A stretch of 64,000 nucleotides of DNA. It comes from Candidatus Eisenbacteria bacterium. Lineage in GTDB: Bacteria > Eisenbacteria > RBG-16-71-46. The DNA lies in contig JADLBL010000020.1 in assembly GCA_020847735.1 (NCBI GenBank), positions 133,632-197,631 of the forward strand. Reading direction: 5' to 3'. Shown here piece by piece: positions 54,108 through 61,567 of this stretch (the stretch's first letter is position 1; each line of letters opens with the position of its first letter). Under the pieces are notes generated by a model. It was not told the origin of the DNA. It saw only the letters and a list, made by a program, of their open reading frames with translations, and ran no database searches. A program made the translations under genes and the position numbers.

Positions 54108-56225
54108 TCAGTCGGCGCGCAGCGTTCGCGTGTCGGTGTCGAAGCCGACGAGCCGTGCGCGACCCGCCTCGACGAGGAGCGAGTCGGCGAACGACAGGAC
54201 GAGCCCGACGCCCCTGGGGTCGTGAACGGGCGTGAACTCGACGCGGACCGCGTGCCTGCCGGGCGCGGCCGGCAGGTCCTGCTCGACGAACAGCGGGCGG
54301 TCGCCGCGCGCTCCCAGCGGCGCGACCTCGCGCTCGGTGACGAGCCTGCCGTCCAGCCAGGCGCGCAGGCGATAGCGCAGGTAGACGGTGCGGCAGTCCT
54401 GCGTCCGCCGCATGTGCGCGGGCATGCGCGCGATCTCGTCGGCCGAGAGTTCCCGGCAGTCGAGCCACGACTGGCCCGGCAGCCGCCACGCCAGGCGCAC
54501 GGCTCCCTGCGGCGGAGTCGCGCCCGCCGACCACTGGGACAGCGTCGCGGTGGCCGCCAGCGCCGCGAGCCCCAGCAGCGTCGCGAGGATCGCGCCGGCG
54601 GCGCCGCGAATGCCCGGCGCGAACGGGCGGCGCGGGACCGCTCGCGCGCCGGCGGCGCGTGCGAACAGCTCGAACTCGCCCGCCAGCCAGTCGAGATCCG
54701 CCGAGGCCCCGGCCGTGAAGCGCACGCGCGTGGGGTCGAGCGGCGTCTTGAGCTCGGGATGCCGGCCGAGCAGCAGGCGTTCGAGCGCCAGTCCCGTGCC
54801 CTCGCGCGAGCGGCAGCGATGCGGCGGGCAGCCGAGCACGAACACGCCGCGGTGGCGATCGCTGAGCTGCGAGACCGCGAGCGAGTGCAACGAACCCGCG
54901 CAGTCCACCTCGACGCAGGCGACCCGGTGCCCCGCGGCGCGCGCGCGCCCGGCGAGCGCTTCGCCGACGCCGTCGTGGCTGCAATGCACGAGCGCGAAGC
55001 CGCCGGGATCGGCGGCGGCGTTGACCGCCTTCACGGCCCGGACCTGCGCGTGCCCGTCGCGGCCGGGCGGACCGATGGCGAGCTGGTCGCACGAGCCCGA
55101 GCACAGCCCGCAGGCGACGCAGCGCGCGGAGTTCACGATGGCGATGGTCTCCGAGCCGCGTCCGGTCGGGTTCGGTCCCATGGCGATGGCTTCGAAGGGG
55201 CAGTCGATCGCGCACTGGCCGCAGCCGGTGCACGCCGCCGGGTTGTGCAGCGCCGTCTCGCGGCGGCGATCGCGCCTCGGCCGCCACCACAGCGGCACCG
55301 ACAGCGGCAGCAGGGCGAGCGCGAACGAGGCGGCCCAGGCGGCGGGCGGCGCGAGCCGCGCGGCGATCGGGACCCAGGCGGTGTAGAAGACGTCGTACGT
55401 GGCCCGGTCGCCGAGCCGGAGTCCGTCGGCCGCCGGACCGAGCGCGACCGGAACGGCGAAGGAAAGCACGGTGAAGGCGAGGGCGACCGGCACCCAGACG
55501 CGCGTTTCGGGCAGCCAGCGTCCGCGCGCGAGGCGCAGCGTGTGGATCCAGACCAGCAGCGTCATGCCGAGCGGCAGCGACATGTGGACGAACAGATTGA
55601 GGAAGAAGAACGACGAGGGCGCGGCGGCGCCGCCGCCGAAGATGCGGCCGATGGGCGTCGCGAGCAGGCCCAGCGAGTCGAACAACCGCGCGCCGGCGGC
55701 GCCGAGGATCAGGCCGTGCATGTCCCAGACGAGCACGTACCCGGTCCAGCCGACCACGAGCGTCGCCCCGGTCAGCAGCAGGCCCGTGACCCACGCCAGC
55801 ACGCGCGGGCCCCACGTGCGGCCCTCCGCGAACATGCGCAGCGCGTGCAGCGCGATGCACGCGACCGCGGCGTCGGAGGCGTAGCGGTGCAGGGCGCGCA
55901 GCCAGCGGCCCGCCCAGACCTGGGCCTGGATGCGCTGCATGGATTCGTAGGGCGCGCCGATCCGGTAGACGAGCAGCAGGTACACCCCGGTGGCGATCAC
56001 GACCAGCATCAGCGCGATGACCAGCGGCCCGCTCTGGTGCAGCGGATTCCAGCGCGAGCCGTAGGCGCGGTCGAACAGCGAGTCGAGCGCGGCGAGCGCG
56101 GCCTGGAGGGGCTTCGCGGCCGCGGGCGCCGTCTCTCGCTCGAGCGCGTCGGGGTGGCCGAGCGGAAGCGCCCGCGACGGCGGCGTCTCGACGGACGGGG
56201 CCTCGTCCGGGAGAACCGCTTTCAC
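54108..56225 (-). CDS. Cytochrome b / 2x[4Fe-4S] ferredoxin / MvhD-like fusion
   Basis: This 705-residue membrane protein starts at a GTG overlapping the SCO stop (GTGA). Residues 50-320 are a cytochrome b6-like domain with two heme-ligand pairs, H113/H127 and H214/H228, each 14 apart. Residues about 330-385 hold two ferredoxin clusters (C332, C335, C338, C342 and C369, C372, C375, C379). Residues about 408-485 resemble the MvhD/hydrogenase iron-sulfur delta family (VHCSHDGVGEAL, VEVDCAGSLH, LGCPPHRC), though one CxxC is reduced. A further membrane helix (about 538-560) and a beta-rich domain follow. It could move electrons between quinone or b hemes and a soluble iron-sulfur carrier. Last gene of the operon. 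Confidence 0.85.
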   Translation of the reverse strand: MKAVLPDEAPSVETPPSRALPLGHPDALERETAPAAAKPLQAALAALDSLFDRAYGSRWNPLHQSGPLVIALMLVVIATGVYLLLVYRIGAPYESMQRIQAQVWAGRWLRALHRYASDAAVACIALHALRMFAEGRTWGPRVLAWVTGLLLTGATLVVGWTGYVLVWDMHGLILGAAGARLFDSLGLLATPIGRIFGGGAAAPSSFFFLNLFVHMSLPLGMTLLVWIHTLRLARGRWLPETRVWVPVALAFTVLSFAVPVALGPAADGLRLGDRATYDVFYTAWVPIAARLAPPAAWAASFALALLPLSVPLWWRPRRDRRRETALHNPAACTGCGQCAIDCPFEAIAMGPNPTGRGSETIAIVNSARCVACGLCSGSCDQLAIGPPGRDGHAQVRAVKAVNAAADPGGFALVHCSHDGVGEALAGRARAAGHRVACVEVDCAGSLHSLAVSQLSDRHRGVFVLGCPPHRCRSREGTGLALERLLLGRHPELKTPLDPTRVRFTAGASADLDWLAGEFELFARAAGARAVPRRPFAPGIRGAAGAILATLLGLAALAATATLSQWSAGATPPQGAVRLAWRLPGQSWLDCRELSADEIARMPAHMRRTQDCRTVYLRYRLRAWLDGRLVTEREVAPLGARGDRPLFVEQDLPAAPGRHAVRVEFTPVHDPRGVGLVLSFADSLLVEAGRARLVGFDTDTRTLRAD

Positions 56226-57145
56226 GACCGGCCCCGCACGCGGCGCACGCCCTCGACGATCCACTCGGGAGGGGGGTTGTTGAACCGGTAGGCGATCCGC
56301 CCTTCGGCGTCGAGGATCATGACGATCGGCGCATGCGAGACGTCGCCGCTCTTCAGATCGCGCTCATGCGCGACCCGGAGCGTATCGAGCAGCCGGCAGA
56401 CCGCGTCGGGATCGCCGGAGAGCAGCCGGCCGTCCTCGGGGAGCGACCAGCGGGACGCGAGCGCGGGCAGCGCGCCCGGCGTGTCACGCCACGGATCGAG
56501 CGTGACCAGCGCGATGCGCGCGCCGCCGGGGCCCAGTTCGCGGGCGGCCCGGCCGAGGTTCGCGACGAGCACCGGGCAGACGGTCTGGCAGTTCGCGAAC
56601 GCGAAGCTCAGCACGGTCGGCCGGCCGCGAAGGTCCGCCGCGCCGAAGGCCCCGCCATGCTGGTCCACGAGCGTGAACGCCGGCACGGGGTCGCTCGAGC
56701 GCGGCCAGTTGTCCGGCAGCGGCCCGCGCTCCTCGGGCGCGAACGACACGGTCGCCACCCGGCGCTGCTCGCGGATGCGACCGGCCGCCCAGCGCACCTC
56801 GACCATGAAGACGAGGACGCACGCCGCCGCGATCCCGTGGGCGAGCGGCGAACGGGCGAGCCGCGGCAGGGCGGTCCTGAGCTCGCCGTGGAAGGCCGCG
56901 CCGATCGCCGCCAGCATGAGCAGCGGGGCGGGAACGAGCATCATCCAGCCCTGCACGGCCGGAGGGCCGCCCGGCAGCGAGCCGAAGCACGCCGACTGCG
57001 CGGCCGAAAGCCACGAGGTGTCGCCGGCCGGCACCGGCCAGAACGCGAAGCCCCACCACGAGACGACGGCGAGCGCCCACAGCAGCAGGAGCGCCGCGCC
57101 CACGCGCGGCGCTCCCCCGGGAGCCACACCCGGAACCACGGCCAT
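56222..57145 (-). CDS. SCO1/SenC-like copper protein with membrane head
   Basis: This 307-residue protein begins with three hydrophobic segments (about 14-37, 64-86 and 99-118), then a thioredoxin-fold SCO domain from about 150. The copper site is complete: CQTVCP (C186, C190) and H271 in DVSHAPIVMILD. SCO proteins deliver copper to the CuA site of subunit II, and that gene is two places upstream. Its ATG overlaps the stop of subunit I and its stop overlaps the next GTG, so translation is coupled. The long multi-span head is unusual; typical SCO proteins have one anchor. Confidence 0.9.
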   Translation of the reverse strand: MAVVPGVAPGGAPRVGAALLLLWALAVVSWWGFAFWPVPAGDTSWLSAAQSACFGSLPGGPPAVQGWMMLVPAPLLMLAAIGAAFHGELRTALPRLARSPLAHGIAAACVLVFMVEVRWAAGRIREQRRVATVSFAPEERGPLPDNWPRSSDPVPAFTLVDQHGGAFGAADLRGRPTVLSFAFANCQTVCPVLVANLGRAARELGPGGARIALVTLDPWRDTPGALPALASRWSLPEDGRLLSGDPDAVCRLLDTLRVAHERDLKSGDVSHAPIVMILDAEGRIAYRFNNPPPEWIVEGVRRVRGRS

Positions 57146-58872
57146 CAGCCCACCTTCCAGAGGAACGACAGCATCTTCCAGTTCGTGAAGTAGTAGAGGA
57201 CGAAGCAGGCGAAGAATACCCCGACGAGCACGAGCGTGCCCTTCACTCCCTGCTGGTGGACCTGGTCCGCGAGCGGACCGGTGTGCGACTGCGCCGGCAG
57301 CCGCAGGACGCCCGAGGGCAGCCCAGAGGCGCCCGCGGCGATGGCTTCGGCCGTCACCGGCTTGCCGAAGAACACCGTGGTCACGGCGATGGCGATGAAC
57401 ATGAGCGCGCCGGTGGCGGCCAGCAGGCCGCCGATGCCGAACAGCACCTGCACCAGCTCGGACGCCGGGTGGATCTCGACCGGGAACGGCGCGCCCGCGA
57501 ACGACGAGTCCCAGTGGCGGCGCGGAATGCCGAGGATGCCCATGAAGATCATGCCCATGGCCATGGCGGTGAGGCCGGCGCCGAACACGTACGGCTGGAT
57601 CTTCGCCATCGGCCAGAACGCGACGCGACGCCGGAAGATCAGCGGCAGCACGTAGTAGGTGACGGCCATGAAGGCCAGCGTCGTGCCTCCGACCACGGTC
57701 GCGTGGAAGTGGCCGGTCACGCGCAGCGTGTTGTGGACGAGGATGTTGATCTGCTCGGTGCCGATGGTGACGCCCGTGATGCCGCCGAGGAAGCCGAAGA
57801 TCACCAGCGAAAGCCACATGCCCGAGAACCCCGGATCGTCCCACGGCGCCTTGCGCAGCCATTCGAACATGCCGTTCGTGTAACCGCGCAGGCGCTGCCC
57901 GGCCTCGATGCCGGCCGGGACCGTGAAGCCGTGGATCATGCTCGCGAGCACCGCCAGGTACATCGCGTAACTGGTGTTCCAGATCTTCCACGCCGGCCCC
58001 ACCCCGGGGTCCACGAGCAGGTGGTGCGCGGAGGCCATCGAGATGAAGAGCACGTACAGCACGAACGCGGTCCGGCTCACCTTCTCGTTCACGACCACGC
58101 CGCCGACGGTCAGGCCGCCCAGCAGGTACCAGACCGAGACCATCGCGGCGACGTTGATCTGCTGCGACGAGTGCCCGAGCCCCCACCACACCATGCGGTA
58201 GACCTCGGGATCGATGTTGCCGACGTTCATGGACCACAGCCAGGTCGGAATGTAGACGGCCGCGCCGTGGAGCAGCGTGATGACCGCGATCACGGCCGCC
58301 GTCAGCCCGCCGAAGGTCACGAGCGGCATCGAGCCCGTGTACGTCTTCTCGCGTTTCGCCACCACCAGCGAGGCGAAGAACAGCGAGACGGCGATCAGCG
58401 CCCCGACCGCGAACAGGATCACGCCCAGGTAGTAGTTCGGCGTCGCCCGCAACGGCGGGTAGGACGTGAACAGCACGTCGGCCTGCCCCATGAAGACCGT
58501 CGCGTCCACGATGCCCGCGCCCACGACCATCAGCCCGAACGCGGCCCAGGCCAGCTTCGGCGCGGGCTGCCGGCAACCCAGCACCACCGGACCGGCGAAG
58601 TAGAGCACGGCCATCTCGAAGAAAAGGATCCAGAAGATCAGCATGTTGAGGCCGTGGGCGGTCAGGAAGCGGTAGTACATCTCCGCGGGCAGAAGGTGGA
58701 TGGCCTGCCAGCGCGTGAGCACCAGGCCGATCGCGGCCAGCGCGCCCACCAGCATCGCGACCACCGCCACGACGGCGTTGGCGCGGATGAGCAGTTCCGA
58801 GTCCCGATTGACCTTCAGTCCCGTCACCGGACAGGTGCGGAACCGTTCGGCGAATGTTTCGATCGCACTCAT
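57145..58872 (-). CDS. B-type heme-copper oxidoreductase subunit I, possible NO reductase
   Basis: This 575-residue protein has about 13-14 membrane helices. The heme and copper histidines are all there: H73 and H390 for the low-spin heme, H388 for the high-spin heme, and H234, H283 and H284 for CuB. SAHHLLVDPGVGPAWKIWN and VTGHFHATVVGG match the B (ba3-like) class. The residue four after H234 is Q238 (GHSSQQ), where O2-reducing A and B oxidases have the cross-linked Tyr (HPxVY). Loss of that Tyr is typical of heme-copper nitric oxide reductases. It may therefore reduce NO, or be an oxidase using another residue. AAAGGAGGA precedes the ATG. Confidence 0.87.
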   Translation of the reverse strand: MSAIETFAERFRTCPVTGLKVNRDSELLIRANAVVAVVAMLVGALAAIGLVLTRWQAIHLLPAEMYYRFLTAHGLNMLIFWILFFEMAVLYFAGPVVLGCRQPAPKLAWAAFGLMVVGAGIVDATVFMGQADVLFTSYPPLRATPNYYLGVILFAVGALIAVSLFFASLVVAKREKTYTGSMPLVTFGGLTAAVIAVITLLHGAAVYIPTWLWSMNVGNIDPEVYRMVWWGLGHSSQQINVAAMVSVWYLLGGLTVGGVVVNEKVSRTAFVLYVLFISMASAHHLLVDPGVGPAWKIWNTSYAMYLAVLASMIHGFTVPAGIEAGQRLRGYTNGMFEWLRKAPWDDPGFSGMWLSLVIFGFLGGITGVTIGTEQINILVHNTLRVTGHFHATVVGGTTLAFMAVTYYVLPLIFRRRVAFWPMAKIQPYVFGAGLTAMAMGMIFMGILGIPRRHWDSSFAGAPFPVEIHPASELVQVLFGIGGLLAATGALMFIAIAVTTVFFGKPVTAEAIAAGASGLPSGVLRLPAQSHTGPLADQVHQQGVKGTLVLVGVFFACFVLYYFTNWKMLSFLWKVG

Positions 58873-58883
58873 GGTTCCTCCTT

Positions 58884-59432
58884 TCAGTCCTCGACGAGGA
58901 CCTTGCCGACCATCAGGTGGTGGCCGATGCCGCAGAACTCGTTGCAGATGATCCGGAAATCGCCCGAGCGATTGGGCACGACCCGCAGCCCGTAGTCGTA
59001 GCCGGGCACGACCTGGAAGTTGAGGTTGACGGGATAGAGGCTGAAGCCGTGATTCAGGTCGGAGGACGACAGGTGCAGCGTGTACTGCACGCCCTTCTTG
59101 AGCTTCAGCACCGGGTACCACTGCCACATTCGGCCGAGCAGGTAGACGTCGGCGCCGGGAGGGGGCGCGACGACCGGAATGCCGCTCTCCTCACCGACCT
59201 GGTATTCCTCGACGAAGCGGTCGACGCGGGCGACGTAGGCCTCCGGCGTGACGCGGTAGCGGATGCCGGACGGGTTCTGTCCGCCGCGGAAGTGCCAGAG
59301 CGGCATCATCGCGAACAGCACGAGACACCAGATGAAGGCGATCGCCACCCAGGTCTTTTCCTGGCGGTGCGCCGGCAGCCACCAGATGCCCTGGGGCGGA
59401 ACCAGCGCGGAATGGAATTCATGCGCGGACAC
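58884..59432 (-). CDS. Heme-copper oxidoreductase subunit II (CuA)
   Basis: This 182-residue protein has one N-terminal membrane helix (about 27-46) and a periplasmic cupredoxin domain. The CuA ligands are complete: H128 (LNHGFSL), C163, E165, C167, H171 and M174 in CNEFCGIGHHLM. It accepts electrons from a cytochrome c or other donor and passes them to subunit I. The small size and single helix fit B-type subunit II. Start is a GTG at 59432 behind GAGGAGGG, 18 bp after the small-subunit stop; subunit I follows 11 bp later. Confidence 0.92.
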   Translation of the reverse strand: MSAHEFHSALVPPQGIWWLPAHRQEKTWVAIAFIWCLVLFAMMPLWHFRGGQNPSGIRYRVTPEAYVARVDRFVEEYQVGEESGIPVVAPPPGADVYLLGRMWQWYPVLKLKKGVQYTLHLSSSDLNHGFSLYPVNLNFQVVPGYDYGLRVVPNRSGDFRIICNEFCGIGHHLMVGKVLVED

Positions 59433-59450
59433 GGGATCCCTCCTCGGGGT

Positions 59451-59621
59451 TCATGGCAGCGGCGCCTGCTTGAGTGACAGGATTTCGACCAGTCCCCAGA
59501 GCGTGTAGAACGCGAGCATCACGACGATGCCCAGGATCAGAAGCAGGAACGGCCGGTCATAAAGCCGCTGACCGAGCGGAACCTTCTCTTCCGTCCCGCG
59601 AGCGGGTTTCGACTCGTCCAT
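59451..59621 (-). CDS. 56-residue membrane subunit, first gene of the operon
   Basis: Polar N-terminus (MDESKPARGTEEKVPLGQ) and one hydrophobic helix at about 25-47. Position before subunit II, strong GGGAGG ribosome site, and length resemble the small IIa-type subunit of B-type oxidases. No motif identifies it further. Confidence 0.75.
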   Translation of the reverse strand: MDESKPARGTEEKVPLGQRLYDRPFLLLILGIVVMLAFYTLWGLVEILSLKQAPLP

Positions 59622-59925
59622 CGCGACCTCCCGGCGGTCTCGGGCGGCTCCACCACGGAACCGTTCGGCCGTCATCGGGAGGGAAGTTCGGTCGTGCGGC
59701 GGCGGGCCGGTATGACGGCGGTCATATCGCGCGCGTGTTTCATGGCCGGGCCGCCTCCCGGGGGCCTTGCCGGTTCCGCGCGTGCCGATCGAGGGAGGGG
59801 CTTCGGGCCCCGGCCACGCCGCCGGTCCCGGTGGCGCGGGCCTTGGGCCGGTTCGATGAACGCCGGCGCTTCGGGTATGGTGGCGCCCGCTCGCTTCGCA
59901 CGCCCACCCCGCACGAGGACTCCCG
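59622..59925. other. Divergent control region, respiratory operon / helicase
   Basis: 304 bp. It holds the TATGAC-N4-GTCATA palindrome for the minus-strand operon and a -10-like TATGGT (59876-59881) before the helicase start. Nothing gene-like is convincing. Confidence 0.55.
59711..59726. promoter_or_regulatory. FNR/CRP-type palindrome
   Basis: TATGACGGCGGTCATA: six-base arms around four bases, 90 bp upstream of the respiratory operon start. Spacing fits CRP/FNR superfamily sites (half-sites TATGA/TCATA six apart). The regulator is unknown. Confidence 0.5.
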
Positions 59926-61278
59926 GTGCCCTTCGCACGTCTCGGCCTGCCCGCGCCCCTGGTCAAGGGCGTGCGCGCCGCCGGCTACACCGCCCCAACG
60001 CCCATCCAGCAGCGCGCCATTCCGCTCATCCTCGAAGGCCACGACCTGATCGGCGCGGCCCAGACCGGCACCGGCAAGACGGCGGCGTTCGTGCTGCCGA
60101 TCCTCGCCAGGCTGCTCGAGGGCTACCAGGCGCTGCGCGCGCTCGTGCTCGTGCCGACGCGCGAACTGGCGGCCCAGGTCGAGACGAACGCCCGCGACTA
60201 CGCGCGCTACACGCGCGTCCGCGTCGGCGTCGTCTATGGCGGCGTGCCGATCGGGCCGCAGGAGCGCATGCTGCGGCACGAAGGCGTGGACCTGCTGGTC
60301 GCGACACCGGGCCGGCTGCTCGATCTGCACGGCCGCCAGAGCGTGACGTTCGAGGACATCGAGATGCTGGTGCTCGACGAGGCCGATCGCATGGTGGACA
60401 TGGGCTTCGCGCCGGACCTGCGGCGCATCCTCCGGCTGCTGCCCGAGAAGCGCCAGACGCTCATGTTCAGCGCCACCATGCCGCCCGACCTCAACAAGGT
60501 CGCGAGCGAGGCGCTGCGCAATCCCCAGCGCGTGGATCTCGCGCCGCCCTCGCGGCCGGCGGCGGGCATCACGCAGGCGATCTACCCGGTCCCTCGCCAT
60601 CTCAAGCTCGACCTGCTCGACCAGATGCTGACCACCTCGGACGTGGGCAGCGCCATCGTCTTCACGCGCACCAAGCACGGCGCCGACCGGCTGGCGCGCC
60701 AGCTCAAGGCCCGCGGCCACAGCGTCGCCGCCCTGCACGGCGACCGGACCCAGAGCCAGCGCGAGCGGGCCCTGTCGGACCTCAAGCGCGGACGGATCGC
60801 GATCCTGGTCGCGACCGACATCGCCTCGCGCGGCATTGACGTGGACGACATCTCGCACGTCATCAACTTCGACGTCCCGCACGGTCCCGAGGACTACGTT
60901 CACCGCATCGGCCGCACCGGCCGGGTGCAGGCGGTGGGCGACGCCTTCACGCTGATGAGCCCGGAGGAAAAGGCCGACGTCGTGGCGATCGAGAAGTTCC
61001 TCGGCCGCTCGATCCCACGCGTGACGCTACCCGACTTCGACTACCGCAAGCCGATGTCGGCGGTCCCTCCGCAGGGCGGGCGCCGCTTCGAGGGCGGTGG
61101 TCGCGACGGACAGGACCGCTCCCGGCGCGGACCCGCCGACGACCGCGGCCCGCGCGGCGCCGCCACAGGTCCGCCGCTGCCCGGCATCAGCCGCGCCGGC
61201 ACACCCGGACCCGCCGCCGTCGAGCACGGCCGCCGCCCGCAGCGCAACGCTCCCGACCGCCGCCGCCGCAAGATGTAG
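59926..61278 (+). CDS. rhlE: DEAD-box RNA helicase, RhlE type
   Basis: This 450-residue helicase has the Q motif (TPIQQRAIP, 25-33), Walker A AQTGTGKT (45-52), PTRELAAQV, GVDLLVATPGRL, DEAD (in VLDEADRMVDMGF), SAT (FSATMP), IVFTRTKHGADRLA, ATDIASRGID and HRIGRTGR. The C-terminal 75 residues are Arg/Gly/Pro-rich and disordered, as in RhlE proteins that bind RNA. It acts in ribosome assembly or mRNA turnover, often at low temperature. Start is a GTG at 59926 with GAGGAC upstream. Confidence 0.94.
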   Translation: MPFARLGLPAPLVKGVRAAGYTAPTPIQQRAIPLILEGHDLIGAAQTGTGKTAAFVLPILARLLEGYQALRALVLVPTRELAAQVETNARDYARYTRVRVGVVYGGVPIGPQERMLRHEGVDLLVATPGRLLDLHGRQSVTFEDIEMLVLDEADRMVDMGFAPDLRRILRLLPEKRQTLMFSATMPPDLNKVASEALRNPQRVDLAPPSRPAAGITQAIYPVPRHLKLDLLDQMLTTSDVGSAIVFTRTKHGADRLARQLKARGHSVAALHGDRTQSQRERALSDLKRGRIAILVATDIASRGIDVDDISHVINFDVPHGPEDYVHRIGRTGRVQAVGDAFTLMSPEEKADVVAIEKFLGRSIPRVTLPDFDYRKPMSAVPPQGGRRFEGGGRDGQDRSRRGPADDRGPRGAATGPPLPGISRAGTPGPAAVEHGRRPQRNAPDRRRRKM

Positions 61279-61567
61279 GCGGCGCCCGCGGCGACGAACC
61301 GGGTGGATCCGGGACGGCCGCGAGCCGGGCTGCGGAATGCAATGCCGCGGGCCGAAGCACCCGCCGTTCCGAATCCGAGCCCATCGGAACGCGAAGAACG
61401 CTGTGGCCGTGGCGCCGGGTTGCCGATGATCGCCTTGACCCGGCGGACCCTCGATGGGGTAGGGTGGGCCACAGAGCACGCCACCCCACAGGCAGGGCTC
61501 GCACTCCGTCCACCCAGATCGTTTCGTCGCTTCTCGAGCCCCACATCGAGGTGACGTCGGAGGTTTC

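Noticed and set aside
57145-58872. cbb3-type or aa3-type oxidase subunit I
   Set aside because: No HPEVY motif of aa3 and no CcoN-type GHNAVGF motif; HHLLVDPGVGPAWK fits the B class, and CcoO/CcoP genes are absent.
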